A stretch of DNA of 64,000 bases from Raphanus sativus (GCF_000801105.2 NC_079514.1:806001-870000), one strand, 5' to 3'; counted from the stretch's first letter, positions 20,501 to 32,595 are shown. The notes: a model not told the origin generated them from the sequence alone. Program-made: numbers and translations.

Positions 20501-23500
20501 TCAGAGAAAGCATGGAGGCTTGAGCAAGTAGATATCTCTAACCAACCCTTTACCCATTTTGCCTACAGCCTTTAACATCTCTATTGGATTAGTTTCCACT
20601 TCCTCTTCATCTCGTTCTCGTTTCTGTAATCAAACATTACACATTCATCTTTTCTTCTTCTATTAGAATTGTAAAGAAAGATGAGAAGTTTTTATTTGTT
20701 TACCTTTGAATTGTATTTAGTCCACGTTAAACCAACTACATCACCTCCTATATGATCATACCAGGTCTTCAAAGTCCCAAACTCTTCCTGCAGACAAACC
20801 ACACAATATAAGAACCTCGATGAACTGAGTAACTTCTACTATTTTTGTTTTGATTTAGAAGTCTTGCCTGCAACCCACTCATGAAGCACTTGGTCGGCTC
20901 AAAGTCCACCATTAACTTCTTCTTAAGCTCCTCGGGGCTTCTCTTCAAATCTCCAGGTAACAAAAATGGGTTAAACGCTGTACTCGCCTTTCCACGTGCT
21001 ACATGTTTCCCTGCTCAAATCATTGCCAGGGTATATTAGTTTATAAGTTTTAACGATAAAAACATAGGAGAAAGATAGAGACAGCGGGCCAAGCTTGGGA
21101 CCTTGGCTAAGTTCCGAAGGAAACAGAAGATGATGTGGGTAAGGTAATTTTTCTCTATGAAGTAGAACAACTGCGTCATAGTTGTTTAAAGGTGTTCTGA
21201 AAAGGCACTGCAACATATATAGATACAATTAATATTAGTCCACATCATGTTACTTGTAAAACAAGCTCGGTGCAATGTGTTTTTAGTCTCTCTCACTCAC
21301 TCACCTCCCATTGAACAGAATCACTGTGTTCTTGCGATACCAGCTTACTTAACACGTTCGCACTGCTTCGAGCATAAGCTACCAACCTTTTTTGCTCCTT
21401 TCAACAGAGAATAGTAAATTGTGAGTTAAAAGCAACAAAACAAAATACAAGTCAACGCTCAAGATGCTTTTCAATAGAAGTACTAACCGATACGTTTGGT
21501 GAAATTGATGTCCATGCATCTGATGCCTTGTCGTAAGGAGCTGCCAAGAACATGGCTGAACTTATGTTTTGTCTGTCCTCTTCATAGCCCTTTCTACTTG
21601 ACATGAAGTTATCCTACAAAACCACAAAAGCATTTACTTATGGCGTTTCTAACAGATCTTATCTTAACATTAGACCCATTTTTTTTTATAAAAGGGCTCA
21701 CATTGATTTCCTTCTCGTCGTTTCTGCCAAAGTCATTGTTTATGTCAACAATCAAAGGATAGAACATCCAGTCATACTCTGCTAGTAATCGCAAGAACCT
21801 GTTACACAGTCCAGCGAAAAAAAATATGTAATTTTTTTAATTGTTGGCAACACCATAACTTGATTATTTTATGTAAATGCAAAAGTGTGGTGGCGGAAAG
21901 AAACCTCAGGAATCCGTTAATTCTGGAGCAAGGAACACCAAATGGGAGAGGCGTGAGGAAGACATGTGCAACCAACAATTCAACGGCCTCTTCCGCCAAG
22001 CAACCAGAAAAGAGATGCGCAGAAACCCATCTTTTTGCAAGCCTTGAGATAGCAGACAAGGTATGAGGTTATGAAACTTCAAAGAAGCCAAAAGTAAACA
22101 CATGAAGTTTAAAGCCTTTTTTACCTTGCAACTGGTGCATAAATAGGAAATCGACTTTGCAAACCATTGATCATGCTTGCATGTTGACTGCGAATGAAAA
22201 GCTTTTTGTCGGTAGAGGAAACATGCTTCCCCGGGTCTGCTCCAACTGCAACTCAGTAGACGTTCAGGAGGTTAGAATCACAGAAGCTACTTATTCAGAA
22301 ATAGAAGATATGTTGAAACCAAGAGAAGAAGTCTCACTTTCTTTCTTCACCAAACTCAGGCCTCTTTCATGCAAATTTCTCAGGCGAAATGCGTAACCAC
22401 CCATGAGAACATCGACATTATCCTCAGTAGCTGTGCATGGTATTCCCTTAACGTTCTGAAGGCTGTCAGTATTTTCATTTGTAAGAGATTAGATAAGAAC
22501 ATTCTGTAACATAATAGAATGAAGTGTTTCAAAACAGCAGTTTAACCCACTTCTCTGCAATTTGAAGGAGGAAGGCAGTTTTTGTTTTCTCAATTGCCAA
22601 ATCATCCATGGGCCAGTTACCAGAACCTTCTAGCTGCATATAGCAAAAATAATTGCCAAATCATCCATGATCTCCATTGTTGGTTGGTATGCAAGATGGC
22701 ATAAGTTTATGTTGACTTCGCGGATCAATTTTTTTGCAAGCCACTGGGTGAGGTTCAGGAGGGAACACAGATGTGAACCTAAGAGCTGACAAGTCACGAG
22801 GAAAATCGAATAAGAAAAATTTATCACAGACACTGCAAACACTGCAAACACTACAAAAGGGAACTACAGGAGAACAAACCTGAATCTAAAGGCTGGACGC
22901 TAGAAACCTTTAGAGGTATGCCTTGGATCTGACGCAAGCATTTTGAGAGATCTTCGTAGGCTTTAAGCAAATTTCCAGACGTAGATATTGGGTCTGAGAC
23001 ATAAAAAAAGCATTATTGCAGAATTAGAATGAAACCATAATGAGACATGCGTGCAATACATAGAAGAAAAGAAATGAAAAGTTTAACAATTACCTTTATC
23101 TCCATAGACCAGAGAGAAGTCAAGTTGATCAACTAACTGTACAATGTCATCAGACGAGAGTGAAAGATGCCGCTTAACGATATATTCAATAATTTGCTTC
23201 ATGATAAGATGCCTTGTCCACTGCTGCGTCTCCCAGACTAAGATTATGAAATAGACAAATACTCAGCTTGCATTTACTTGAAACTTTTATTTATTAAACT
23301 CTGCCAAAAACATGTATTTATAACAGTATAACACACCTGTGCTTTCTGCTATTCTTCCATCTTTAAACCTCCTTAGCTCAGACTTGTCCCCCCAAAAGTT
23401 TCGGAATCTGAGTGCCTAGAAGAATATATACTATTTAATACGACCGAAGGAGACAAGGATGATATTAAAAAAAAATCTCTTGATGTACCTCTATCTTGTT

Positions 23501-26105
23501 TTCAGCATCTGGTCCAATATCAACTGTTCTAAATGCATTTTCGATAGAGCTGATAGATATGCCAATAAAAAGTGCTTCTCTGTCAAGAGCTGACAAGCCC
23601 TGTTTGAAAGACAGTTAAAATCGTTAGAATAACGTGTCTATTTTGGCTGTAATGAGAAGTAGAATTCGTAATCTGAAAGAAACGTACGCTCTCTACTTGC
23701 CAATCTTGATTAGTATTTCTCCAAACAACGCGGATCGATTTTGCTCTGTCGCCCAGTCCTTGTTTCAGCAGGCTATGCACTCTCTGCTCATAGGTTCTCC
23801 AACACTCCTTGTCCAAACAAAAACCTGATGTAGATGACACTTCTGTTTTCCTCTTCAGGTATAACCTGATATAAACTATATGTTAGGGATTGCTTACTGG
23901 AAGGAATCAAAATTAAGCACAGAAAAAATAATACTTCCACATGCACAAAACACTTTGACAAAAGTAAGAACATAACCAGCCACTTGCATCCCTAAAACAC
24001 ACAAATATACCACCAAGAAAAGTTTACCTTATGCAATGGTCATATTTAACAGGAAAGTCGATCTTAGTCATGAAGACCTCCTCGAATCCTCCATCTCTGA
24101 GTTTCATGCATTTAAGCGTCGAAGAAGCCTCATCTTGGAGCTGTACGGACCGAGAAAAAAATTACGTCGAAGAAGCCTCATCCTTGGATAAGATATCAGG
24201 AAAGCGAACTCAATTGGGTTATAAAAGTTTTCTCCAGGTTAAGGTACCTCTTGGAATCCAACACTGGTCATCCGGAACGCCAAATTCACAAGTGTAGATG
24301 AATCAAATATAGCAACAGGGAACAACTCTCTGTATTGCATTTTCTCCTGAAATTTTAAACGTTAACTATCAGTAATTCACAATGAGCAGGGAACACTTCT
24401 TCTATAGAAAACACCTTGCAATACTACTACTGGTCAACAAATGCAATTGCTATAAGAACACTTGACTGTAATACACGAAAAAGCTAGTGCCTACATAAGA
24501 TTTTTTCGAACAGTATAAATACTTCTATCTATAAATACTTCCTTATAGGCTCAAGCTACACACCAGAATGACACTATAGACCAGTAGATTTTCTCTCTGA
24601 TTGTTTCAGCAACAAATGAATCCAATAGCACCAGTGCAGAGTCATACTACTTCCCAAAAAACAAGACAGACTAACAGTAAGGTCGAAAACGCACCTCCTT
24701 CAAGACAGGGTTTTCACTCTGTGGAGGAAAAAACAGACCTCTTTCCCATAGTCTAGAAGTGGCTGCCAAACATTTTGGTTGTCCATGTTCCAAAATCAAA
24801 TAACTACAAATGCAGAAAATAGACTTAAGCTGTATTAGCAGACCTATGAAATCCAGTGTCACCCTGAATATGTCCAATGCGTTTAGTGACTTGTTAATTT
24901 TTCCATGAGTTGCAAGGTATGATAATATTACAGAGATTAGAAATCCATTCAAGCAATCATGGATGTATATCGAACTTCTTTGTCTAGCCCATATCTGCAC
25001 ACAACCATAGACATTTAAGAACTCCAATAAACACAGGGCTAAACAATACATGTTAACTTTTTACATACCTTCAGTAATATCAAAGCATCACCCAACTCCT
25101 TCCAGCCAGAGAAAGCTTTCTTGAGAAGCTCAGAATTGTCCTCCAGAAACATGTCCTCCAATATGCTCGAGTTATAAGTCGGTGTGGGCTGAGAGACACC
25201 ATCTTCAACATCACAAAAAAAAAAATCAGAATAATCAATAAAAATGATGCCTCAACATTCTTGAAAGTTGAAACAAACGGCGTACCTGCACTTACAGAAC
25301 GGACGTTGTTCCTGCTCATACTCAGCTTTGCAACATTAAACAGCGAAGTTGCAGAAGGGATTATTCTCACGGAAAATCCAGGAAATTCATCAAGCTTCTT
25401 AGCTGCAAACACATTGTCAATATTTAAAAAAAAAAAAAACTCTCACTCTCTTAGCGAGAAAAAACTCAAAAGCACACCGACATGGGAACACAACTAGGAC
25501 AGGCTTCCTAGCCTCGTTCTGAAATGTAGACCATTCAACCTTCTCAACAGAAGACGACGACGACGACAACAAACACTTCTTAATCACACAAAGATATAAA
25601 CATCTCTTGGCATGGTATCGATGATTCATTTAATCCTTCTCATAAAAACATTCCTGCAACCACCACCCCTTCTACAGTCACACAACATCAACTTCGAAAT
25701 GAATGAGCAGCAAATAGAAACTAATCTTAGGCAAGTGAACAAGAAGATCAACAGAAGCATCGGGCTTCGCCATACAACGAGTGGAGTAACTCCCGGAGAG
25801 ACTAAAACCACTCGGCTTCTTGAAACTGAACTCTACTTTATCCGCACCAATGTCTCCAACGAAGCTTAATAAAGTTTCAGTTTTTGTTTTTTTCTTCAAA
25901 TTGTTAACGAAAGCACTTTCTATAAAAACATTGAGATTGTGCAAACCCACCTTGAAATCGTCAGGGATTGCATCAATGGCTTTGCTAATTGACGAAACGA
26001 AATCGTCCACAGGCATCTGCCTCCATCTTTGACCAGATTCTCGATGTCTTTTAATAAGTCGTTCAATTTCAGAGTACGGGAGTCTATCACAGCATCTGCC
26101 TCCAT
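20501..26105 (-). pseudogene. Transposed intron-bearing copy of nucleolar NRAP/NOL6, disabled
   Basis: At least fifteen exon blocks on the minus strand match my memory of Arabidopsis NRAP (At1g63810; UTP22/NOL6 family, a pre-rRNA processing factor of the small-subunit processome). They begin MEADAVIDSRTLKLNDLLKD (ATG at 26103-26105), then YHAKRCLYLCVIKKCLL, RQRSSIYIHDCLNGFLISVI (about 24990), HSLLKQGLGDRAKSIRVVW (about 23750), LAKRWVSAHLFSGCLAEEAV (about 22040) and KKLMVDFEPTKCFMSGLQ (about 20900), ending LVRDIYLLKPPCFL with a stop at 20501-20503. Introns are kept, so it was copied as DNA, not RNA. Three defects: a duplicated start segment with a frameshift near 26015-26046; TAA at 25630-25632 where relatives have Tyr (YEKD*MNHR); and a duplication plus frameshift near 22650. 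It is not in the expected place and is best read as a young pseudogene. Confidence 0.85.
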
Positions 26106-26148
26106 CTTTGACCAGATTCTCGATGATTAGGGTTTAGCGTCTGAGCGA

Positions 26149-26177
26149 GGAAGAAGAAGAAGAAGAAGAAGAAGAAG
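26149..26177. repeat. (GAA)n microsatellite
   Basis: About nine GAA units just upstream (minus-strand sense) of the NRAP-copy start codon, in what would be its 5' UTR. Confidence 0.85.
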
Positions 26178-27859
26178 GAACTAAAGCTTAAACCCTTCAC
26201 TGCTGCTTTTCGGAGTTCATTCTTTCTTATGAAAAAACGCTGTCGTTTGATATTTTCCCGTTTCATTACTATAGTAGTCGGCCCAATTTAAGCTTCTAGG
26301 AGCCCACGGTATGTAAGCCCAGATAGTGATTAAAGGGTTAAGAACATATTACCCCCAAAGTTTTTTCATTTGATCAAAACTTTTGTACCATTAATTAATC
26401 TATCAAAATAAATTTAAATTGGATTATATTGATTCAGAAGTATATGCATGATTAATCTACGAATTTTAGTGATTGTGCCATGTTAATTATTCTGACGAGT
26501 ATTATACAATTTGCCAATATAAAACATAAACTAGATAACATAAGTAACCAAGATCATCTCAAATTTGAGTAACAAAATAGTGTTTGTTTTCCAAAATAAA
26601 AAATAACATGTAACACCAAAATTACTAACGCCACTAACCTTTGTATTGAACTTATACATATTTTTTAAATCACTAAATAGTTAAAATAAGAAAAAAGGTT
26701 ATTAAGCATTTTTGGTCTATGATAATTTGCTGAAGAATTGTAACGCGGGTCTGGTGTGCAAGTTCTTTCTACGGTTCAAAAGATTGCCTCACTGTCGAGT
26801 ATGTTGGATATATTTATTAATGAGTCCGTTTAGATTTTAAAGATAATTACTAGATTTTGACCCGCGCGCCCGCGCGGATGTATGTTTTTGATCTGAAAAT
26901 TTATGATATTATAATATTAAGATTTTAGGTTATGTAATTGTTATATTAAATATTTTATATTTATAGTCATATTAAAAGTGTATATTTTGTTAACCATATA
27001 GTTTGTTTGTGGTAGTGTATGAAATTAGAAGATGTAATGAATTTTCGAATAAAGATAGTGTCTCTAAAAAATTTCGGGTTTTGTTTATTTTTTAATCGTA
27101 AATGATGTCTTTCTTCTATTTAATTGTATTATATTTTTATCTTTTATAATATTTTTCATGTTAAACCATGTATTTCATGAAGAAGATAAAAAAGGTAAAC
27201 AAACTCAACATATATATGTAATTAGAAAGTTCTATACAATAAAAAAATAGTTTTATAGATATAAAATACAAATAAATAAATAACTATGACTAAAAATTCC
27301 ATATTTGAAAATGGAAAATTATCTATACATGTTTATAGAAAATACACGTCTATGATTTCAGTTTATATGAAATATTTAACATATTAAAACAGGTATGTAA
27401 TATATTTTAATTTGTTTTTTTAATAATTTAATTAATATTAAAATAGATTTGGACTTGGTTTGTATCATGTTAATAGGTAATTGTCCATAAAACTAAGATT
27501 TGAAGGCCCATATTGGAAAAGTCCACTTGTGTAACCGTTTTTTCCGGGAACTGTAACAAAAATATTGTCTTTACCGATGATAAAGACACAAAAAAACCCA
27601 GTGTTTTGTTTCATATGATTCTCGGCGAGAGAAAACCTCTCTCTTTCTTCTTCGATGTACAATCACAAATGATGTTTGACAATATCAAAGTTAGATCTGC
27701 TCAAGAAAATTAGAGGAATTCTTTTACAGTTCGATCGAAATAGTTTATGGAAGGTAATATCTGTAACCCTAATTCAAGTTTTCAATTACAACCACAGTTT
27801 TTTTTTCTGTCGATCGGTCAGGTTCTTCAAGTTTTTGAAGTCAATTTTCTTCTGTAAAT

Positions 27860-28065
27860 GCAGATGTAAGCCTCGATCGGCCAGATATTGTCACGGTTCA
27901 AGACCATACACAGATTTTATCGATTTGTTTTGGGATCTTGCTTCTTCAAGCAGCCCAGAATGTCGACAAGCAGAGAGAAACTCCAGAATCAATCATCTTG
28001 CGGAAATACTCAATCGCTTCTTTGGCTCATCCGTTTTGTCCACAACCAACATATATCAACGATAT
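27860..28065 (-). pseudogene. Captured PPR-protein fragment in Helitron 1
   Basis: On the minus strand GCGQNG*AKEAIEYFRKMIDSGVS is a pentatricopeptide-repeat motif. A few bases on, in another frame, SGLLEEARSQNKSIKSVYGL reads like the segment of plant PCMP-type PPR proteins that follows the last repeats. There is a TGA in the first part, and an internal deletion joins the two. It runs in the Helitron's own orientation. Family assignment is by pattern; the source gene is unknown. Confidence 0.65.
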
Positions 28066-28872
28066 GATTAAGATTGAACAGGTACGGTGGAAACAGGGGC
28101 TGGAAACAGGGGCCGTTTCTTAATTCTATAAATTGAATATTTCCTTCGCAATTGAGATGGTGAGTTTCTGAAATTTGAAGCAGATTAGTTCTTATTGAAT
28201 GATGACTTGAGGAAATCGAGGTTATCCGCGCAAAGAGATCTGAAACTAATTAGACAACAAAAAGGTTAATAATCTATACTCATTTTTTCTTTTATTCCAT
28301 GTTTTGATATTAATCTGAAACCTTGTAAAGAGAATATCGAGAACTAAAATTTAATTTTTAGGATATCTTTGCATATGACGCTGAAGTGGTTTTTATGTAT
28401 CTGAAAAAGAGCTGAAGCAATTAAAAGACTGTGTTGCCTTCTACATATAAATAAAATGGTAAAAATATTATTGAAATGATTGAGTCAGTTCAAATTTGCT
28501 TATTCTTATAATCTAATGTTTGTTTTGTTACTATTCTTATCATTTATTTCTTTTTCAGGCAACAAAAACATGGAATACAAAGATCTGGTGTTTCATGCTT
28601 CTATGAAGATCAACTTCTGATGTGTATATAAAAGATAAGCCCATTCGGAAATCTCTGTCTTGTCGTACATTAATATAGATTTTGATCTCAATATTTGTAT
28701 ATAATAAACTGTTAATTAATGTCTTATAGTTTTGCTACACAGAAAAAGTACACGTACGAATAAGGATGAAAATGATGCAAAGTCCAACCAAAACCTTGCA
28801 GTTTGAAGATAAGTCCCTAAGTGTTTATATCTTTCGTTGTCTTAACAATGAGTTACTCTGTGTAACTGAAAT

Positions 28873-29260
28873 GTAGTGAGTAAATATATTAAGATGTTTA
28901 CAATTGCTGTGTAGTTTGTGCAGTGTCCTCTTTAGAGGACAAAGCTTTTTTTTTATTCAGTCAAGACATGGGAGACAGGACACAACATCAAGTCAATACG
29001 TAAGTAATTTTATGTTGCTAATCTGACGTATTCAGATGCCTTTGTTTATTAAATGTTTTGATTTCGTTATAGAATGACAATAAGATTGTTGTCCAAGCTT
29101 TATTTGATTTTGACGATAACATATAATTAAATAATGAGTTAATATATTAATGTTTACAATTGCTGTGTAGTTTGTGCAGTGGGATCTTTAGAGTACGAAG
29201 CTTGTTTACTTCAGTCAAGACATGGGAGACAGACACAACCCTGCTTAATACGTAAGCAAG
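28873..29260. repeat. Tandem duplication of about 130 bp in Helitron 1
   Basis: Copies at about 28873-29005 and 29132-29260 share tgtttacaattgctgtgtag and agtcaagacatgggagacag, at a period near 257 bp. Substitutions and small gaps separate them. Confidence 0.8.
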
Positions 29261-29640
29261 TAAGTCCATTTTAGTAATAGGTTCAATAGAAACAGGTTCC
29301 ATTTAGGCATGGAACCGAAACTGATAGTTAGGAGATGATATTGTGAAGTGTTTTCTTTTATGATGGAGTGTTTATTGTTCTGAAAAACAACGGAAAATAA
29401 GAAGTACCGAAAAACAATAAAAATTGTTTGTAGAATGATCTGAAAATATCGAAAATTAGAAGATAGTGTGCTTAGTTTTGATTGTGATTCGGGAAATACT
29501 CCATAAGCATGTCTTGTTTGTAAAGCTTTCCAACCTGCATTTGAAAAGAAGTAAACAGATGACTTATCTACGCATATTTAAATGACAAAAGCTATGTAAA
29601 GAATACCAACTTAGGAAAAAAAAATACCTAGTCACAAAAA

Positions 29641-29827
29641 CTATTCTAGGTTAGCAAAAACTTCTTTGAAGACAACATTTGTAGTTTTTTTTTTGAGGTT
29701 TACCATCTTTGTGGACAGTTAGAATTTTCAATCTTTTTTTTGAAGTGACCCTAGAAACAGCCACGAAGAGTTGTCCATGTGAAAACACAGGTCTTGGTAG
29801 AAAAATACCAACCTCGGATAGGGATTG
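29641..29827 (-). pseudogene. Helitron helicase C-terminal fragment
   Basis: The minus strand reads QSLSEVGIFLPRPVFSHGQL then FVAVSRVTSKKRLKILTVHK. This is the last conserved motif (VI region) of the PIF1-like helicase of plant Helitrons. An extra A in a poly(A) run shifts frame before NVVFKEVFANLE and the stop at 29641-29643. All upstream helicase and Rep sequence is missing. Confidence 0.85.
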
Positions 29828-31472
29828 TTTTAGATCGCAGAATGAATGTTGCTATTGATCGTAGAATGAATGATATATATAGATAGATAGGTGATAGGTA
29901 AATATAAATTAATTAATATAAAACTTGATGAGCAAGTTGTCGAAGATAAGGAATATATTAAATATTCGAATATTTTTAAAGATTTTTGTGGTTACAATTT
30001 TGATCACGTTATTAGGAAGGTTTAAATGAATGATTTCGAAAATTTAATTGTAATAAATGATCCTATATTATCGTGATTAGCAAGTATGTTGATATCTATT
30101 ATAGATGTGATACCTTAAATTTAGGGGATTATTATGTTAAGTATTAAAGATATGTATTGACTCTTATAGTAGTTAGTTGATTTGTTTAATTTAAATTGGT
30201 ATTATCCGATATATTGTTTAAATATCCAATTTATTTGGGATTGACAGGTGCAAGGAAGATCTTCATAAATCTTAATCAAATATTTGAAAGGTTAGTTTTC
30301 TTATCTGAGTAATATTGTAATTAATTAATAAGAAAACCGGTTTATCGCAACTCTAAATTGAATTTGATAAACCAACTGGTTTTTGATTGTAATATCTTAG
30401 ATATAATAACCAAAAGATTGGCATATGTAGTATAAGCCAAATATTGACATATTTTGACTTTTAGAAAAGAATTTTTATAATGTTTCAAATTTTGTTTTGT
30501 AGAGAACAGTTTATGACTAAACCCGACCTTCCTCACATGTTATGGTCATCTGGTTAAAGCTGGTTAGATAAATGGTAAATAGGCCCAACTCTTAGTAAAT
30601 TTACATTAAGATAATGTAGCCCATTGATAATTAGTATGAAAAAAACGTGATGGGCTGGTCTTATGTCGTGTAATACAAATGGACAAATAAGAAAAGTTCT
30701 GTGATTAAAACCAGTGGCATTCAGTTGTAAATAATAAAGTAAAGTCAGGGTAAATTCTCATTTGTACTTCACTTTTAATAGGATAGATGGTTATTGTTTT
30801 ATTACATAGATGCATTTTTTGGTCGGCTACAAAGAACTATATGAGGTAAATTACTAGTAGTTTTTTTGGAGATCATATTAAATTAGTAATATGAATGACT
30901 TAAGTTATATAAAAGACAATTGGTCGTCAAACACCATAAAAATACAATAGTGATAGAAAAAGAAAGAAAACCGTAGGTATATGCCGTGTATCTTGTTATT
31001 AAATTACTCTAGTTTTGGCATGCATGCACAACAATTACATTGCACCATGATTTTATATATACCAAGTGATGTACTTCAGTTCGCTACTTATAAAATACAT
31101 GCAAATGGAGGGTGTAGATTAGAATAAGATAAGAAGTCACGTGAGTGAAGAAACATGACAAGGAAATGTGAAATTACAAAGTGGAACACTTAGTGTGTCT
31201 TGGGGTAATCGTTAGGTTTGGTGTTCCAAGAACCAAATTGTCAAAGTGTGAGAGAGAGAGAAGCATATTTTGGGAAAGCGGTGTGGTCGTCTCAATTGAA
31301 CCAAGAAAACATCAATCTCAAGACCGATCTGATTCTCTTTGTTCCCTCCTCTCTGGGTCTCTTGGTGTTGTTTAAATCTTTATATTCATCATACTCTCTC
31401 CAGTTACACGTATTTTTGTCCGTTCATGTTTGGCGGCACACGTCCTCCAACAAGATGTTTTTAATCTTAAAA

Positions 31473-31594
31473 TTTTTTTTTTTTGATAACTCTGGTATCT
31501 GGGCAGCTATATTTCCAACTATCCCCCGAGAAGGATCCAGCGCTCGGCAGGCAGTACAGCTGTACTTCCTTTACCACCAAGCTACGAACGCTTG
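31473..31594 (-). mobile_element. tRNA-derived SINE, minus orientation
   Basis: On the minus strand the head gttcgtagcttggtggtaaa resembles a pol III A box, and gagcgctggatcct a degenerate B box. It ends gagttatc plus about 12 A. The length (about 122 bp) fits plant SINEs. Flanking repeats are weak (ttaaaa). Confidence 0.6.
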
Positions 31595-31909
31595 ATTAAA
31601 ACTTATTTTTTTTTGTTTACGTACTACATACTTGGTTGATGGGCGAATTTAAAAAGACTAGTTGATGACACCACATTTATGTTAAAAGTTCCACATGGTG
31701 GTAAATAAGATGTGTATGTATCTAATATCTTAGATATCACACTAAGCATAATAATTAAGTTTATACATTGAATCTTCTTCTTTGAATATTTTTTTTTTGA
31801 AACATCTTCTTTGAAATTTTTATATGTTGATTTTTCTTCTTTGAAAAGAAAAAAATGTTGATTTTTTTGGTAGGCAATGAAAATGTTGACTGTTAATTTG
31901 AAAAAGATC

Positions 31910-31913
<4 letters not shown>

Positions 31914-31942
<29 letters not shown>
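31914..31942. repeat. (TA)n microsatellite
   Basis: About 29 bp of TA repeats shortly before the TRIM. Confidence 0.9.
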
Positions 31943-31947
<5 letters not shown>

Positions 31948-32296
31948 TAATATGTTGTAGTAAAATGATCCATGTTAGATTCGGGTTAATTATGGGCTTC
32001 CAACTTAAAACCAATTGGCAATTAGTGGATTGGTCCTAACCCTTTATATAGTAGTAGAATATTTCTTATATTTCCGATGGATATTTCTCATCAATACCCT
32101 CCCTCACGCTCAGACATCTAGGTCTGAAGCGTGGATAATGTGGGAATAACATCCACAGAGGGCCCAACATCGGTATAGTAGTAGTTGTAGTAAATTAGGT
32201 CAAAGGATCTTGTCGCTCTGATACCATGTTAGATTCGGGTTAATTATGGGTTTCACACTTAAAACCAATTGGCAATTAGTGGATTGTCCCTAACCT

Positions 32297-32339
32297 TTTA
32301 TATAGTAGTAGATTATTTCTTATATTTCCGATGTGGGAT
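32297..32339 (-). promoter_or_regulatory. USE plus TATA module in TRIM repeat 2
   Basis: On the minus strand ATCCCACATCG (32339-32329) equals the plant snRNA upstream sequence element RTCCCACATCG. A TATATAAA box (about 32304-32297) follows after 24 bases. Confidence 0.55.
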
Positions 32340-32533
32340 ATTTTTCATCAATACCCTCCCTCACGCTCAGACATCTAGGTCTGAAACGTGGACAATGTGG
32401 GAAACATCGGTGTAGTAGTAGTTGTAGTAAATTAGGTCAAAGGATCTTATCGCTCTGATACCATGTTAGATTCGGGTTAATTATAGGCTTCACACTTAAA
32501 ACCAATTGGCAATTAGTGGATTGGTCCTAACCC

Positions 32534-32576
32534 TTTATATAGTAGTAGAATATTTCTTATATTTCCGATGTGGGAT
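32534..32576 (-). promoter_or_regulatory. USE plus TATA module in TRIM repeat 3
   Basis: The same ATCCCACATCG (32576-32566) and TATATAAA (32541-32534), again 24 bases apart. In repeat 1 the USE has lost three bases (ccgatggatatt). Confidence 0.55.
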
Positions 32577-32595
32577 ATTTCTCATCAATAATCCA

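Larger units (their letters stand above)
26850..30787 (-). mobile_element. Helitron 1, 3.9 kb, both ends present
   Basis: Read on the minus strand the element starts TCTATCCTATTAAAAGTG (30787 down) and ends with a GC-rich hairpin (ccgcgcg-gg-cgcgcgg) about 10 bases before CTAG (26853-26850). It sits between host A (26849) and T (30788), the Helitron A/T target. Inside are the C-terminal tail of a Helitron helicase (29641-29827), a PPR gene fragment (27860-28065) and a tandem duplication (28873-29260). No Rep domain is seen, so it is non-autonomous now. Confidence 0.9.
31973..32590 (-). mobile_element. Tandem TRIM retrotransposon: three terminal repeats, two internal domains
   Basis: Terminal direct repeats lie at 31973-32096 (124 bp), 32227-32353 and 32464-32590 (127 bp each). 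Each starts tgttagattcggg on the plus strand. Internal domains at 32097-32226 and 32354-32463 end in tgatacca, whose complement TGGTATCAGAGC is a classic initiator-Met tRNA primer site. Next to the other repeat edge is the purine tract gtgagggaggg (minus strand). The whole block is bounded by the exact 5-bp target repeat atcca (31968-31972, 32591-32595). It has no coding capacity, as in TRIMs. The layout arises by unequal exchange between elements. Confidence 0.93.

Noticed and set aside
27465..28123. Plus-strand ORFs of 60-130 codons in Helitron 1
   Set aside because: The plus frames are antisense or unrelated to the PPR-like minus-strand reading and show no family resemblance.
31181..31595. 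Possible gene start with ORF VFQEPNCQSVREREAYFGKA...
   Set aside because: It reads partly into the SINE and poly(T), has no known domain and no supporting exons.
31973..32590. CRISPR-like array of repeats
   Set aside because: Repeats of 124-127 bp with a tRNA primer site and purine tract are TRIM terminal repeats; this is plant nuclear DNA.
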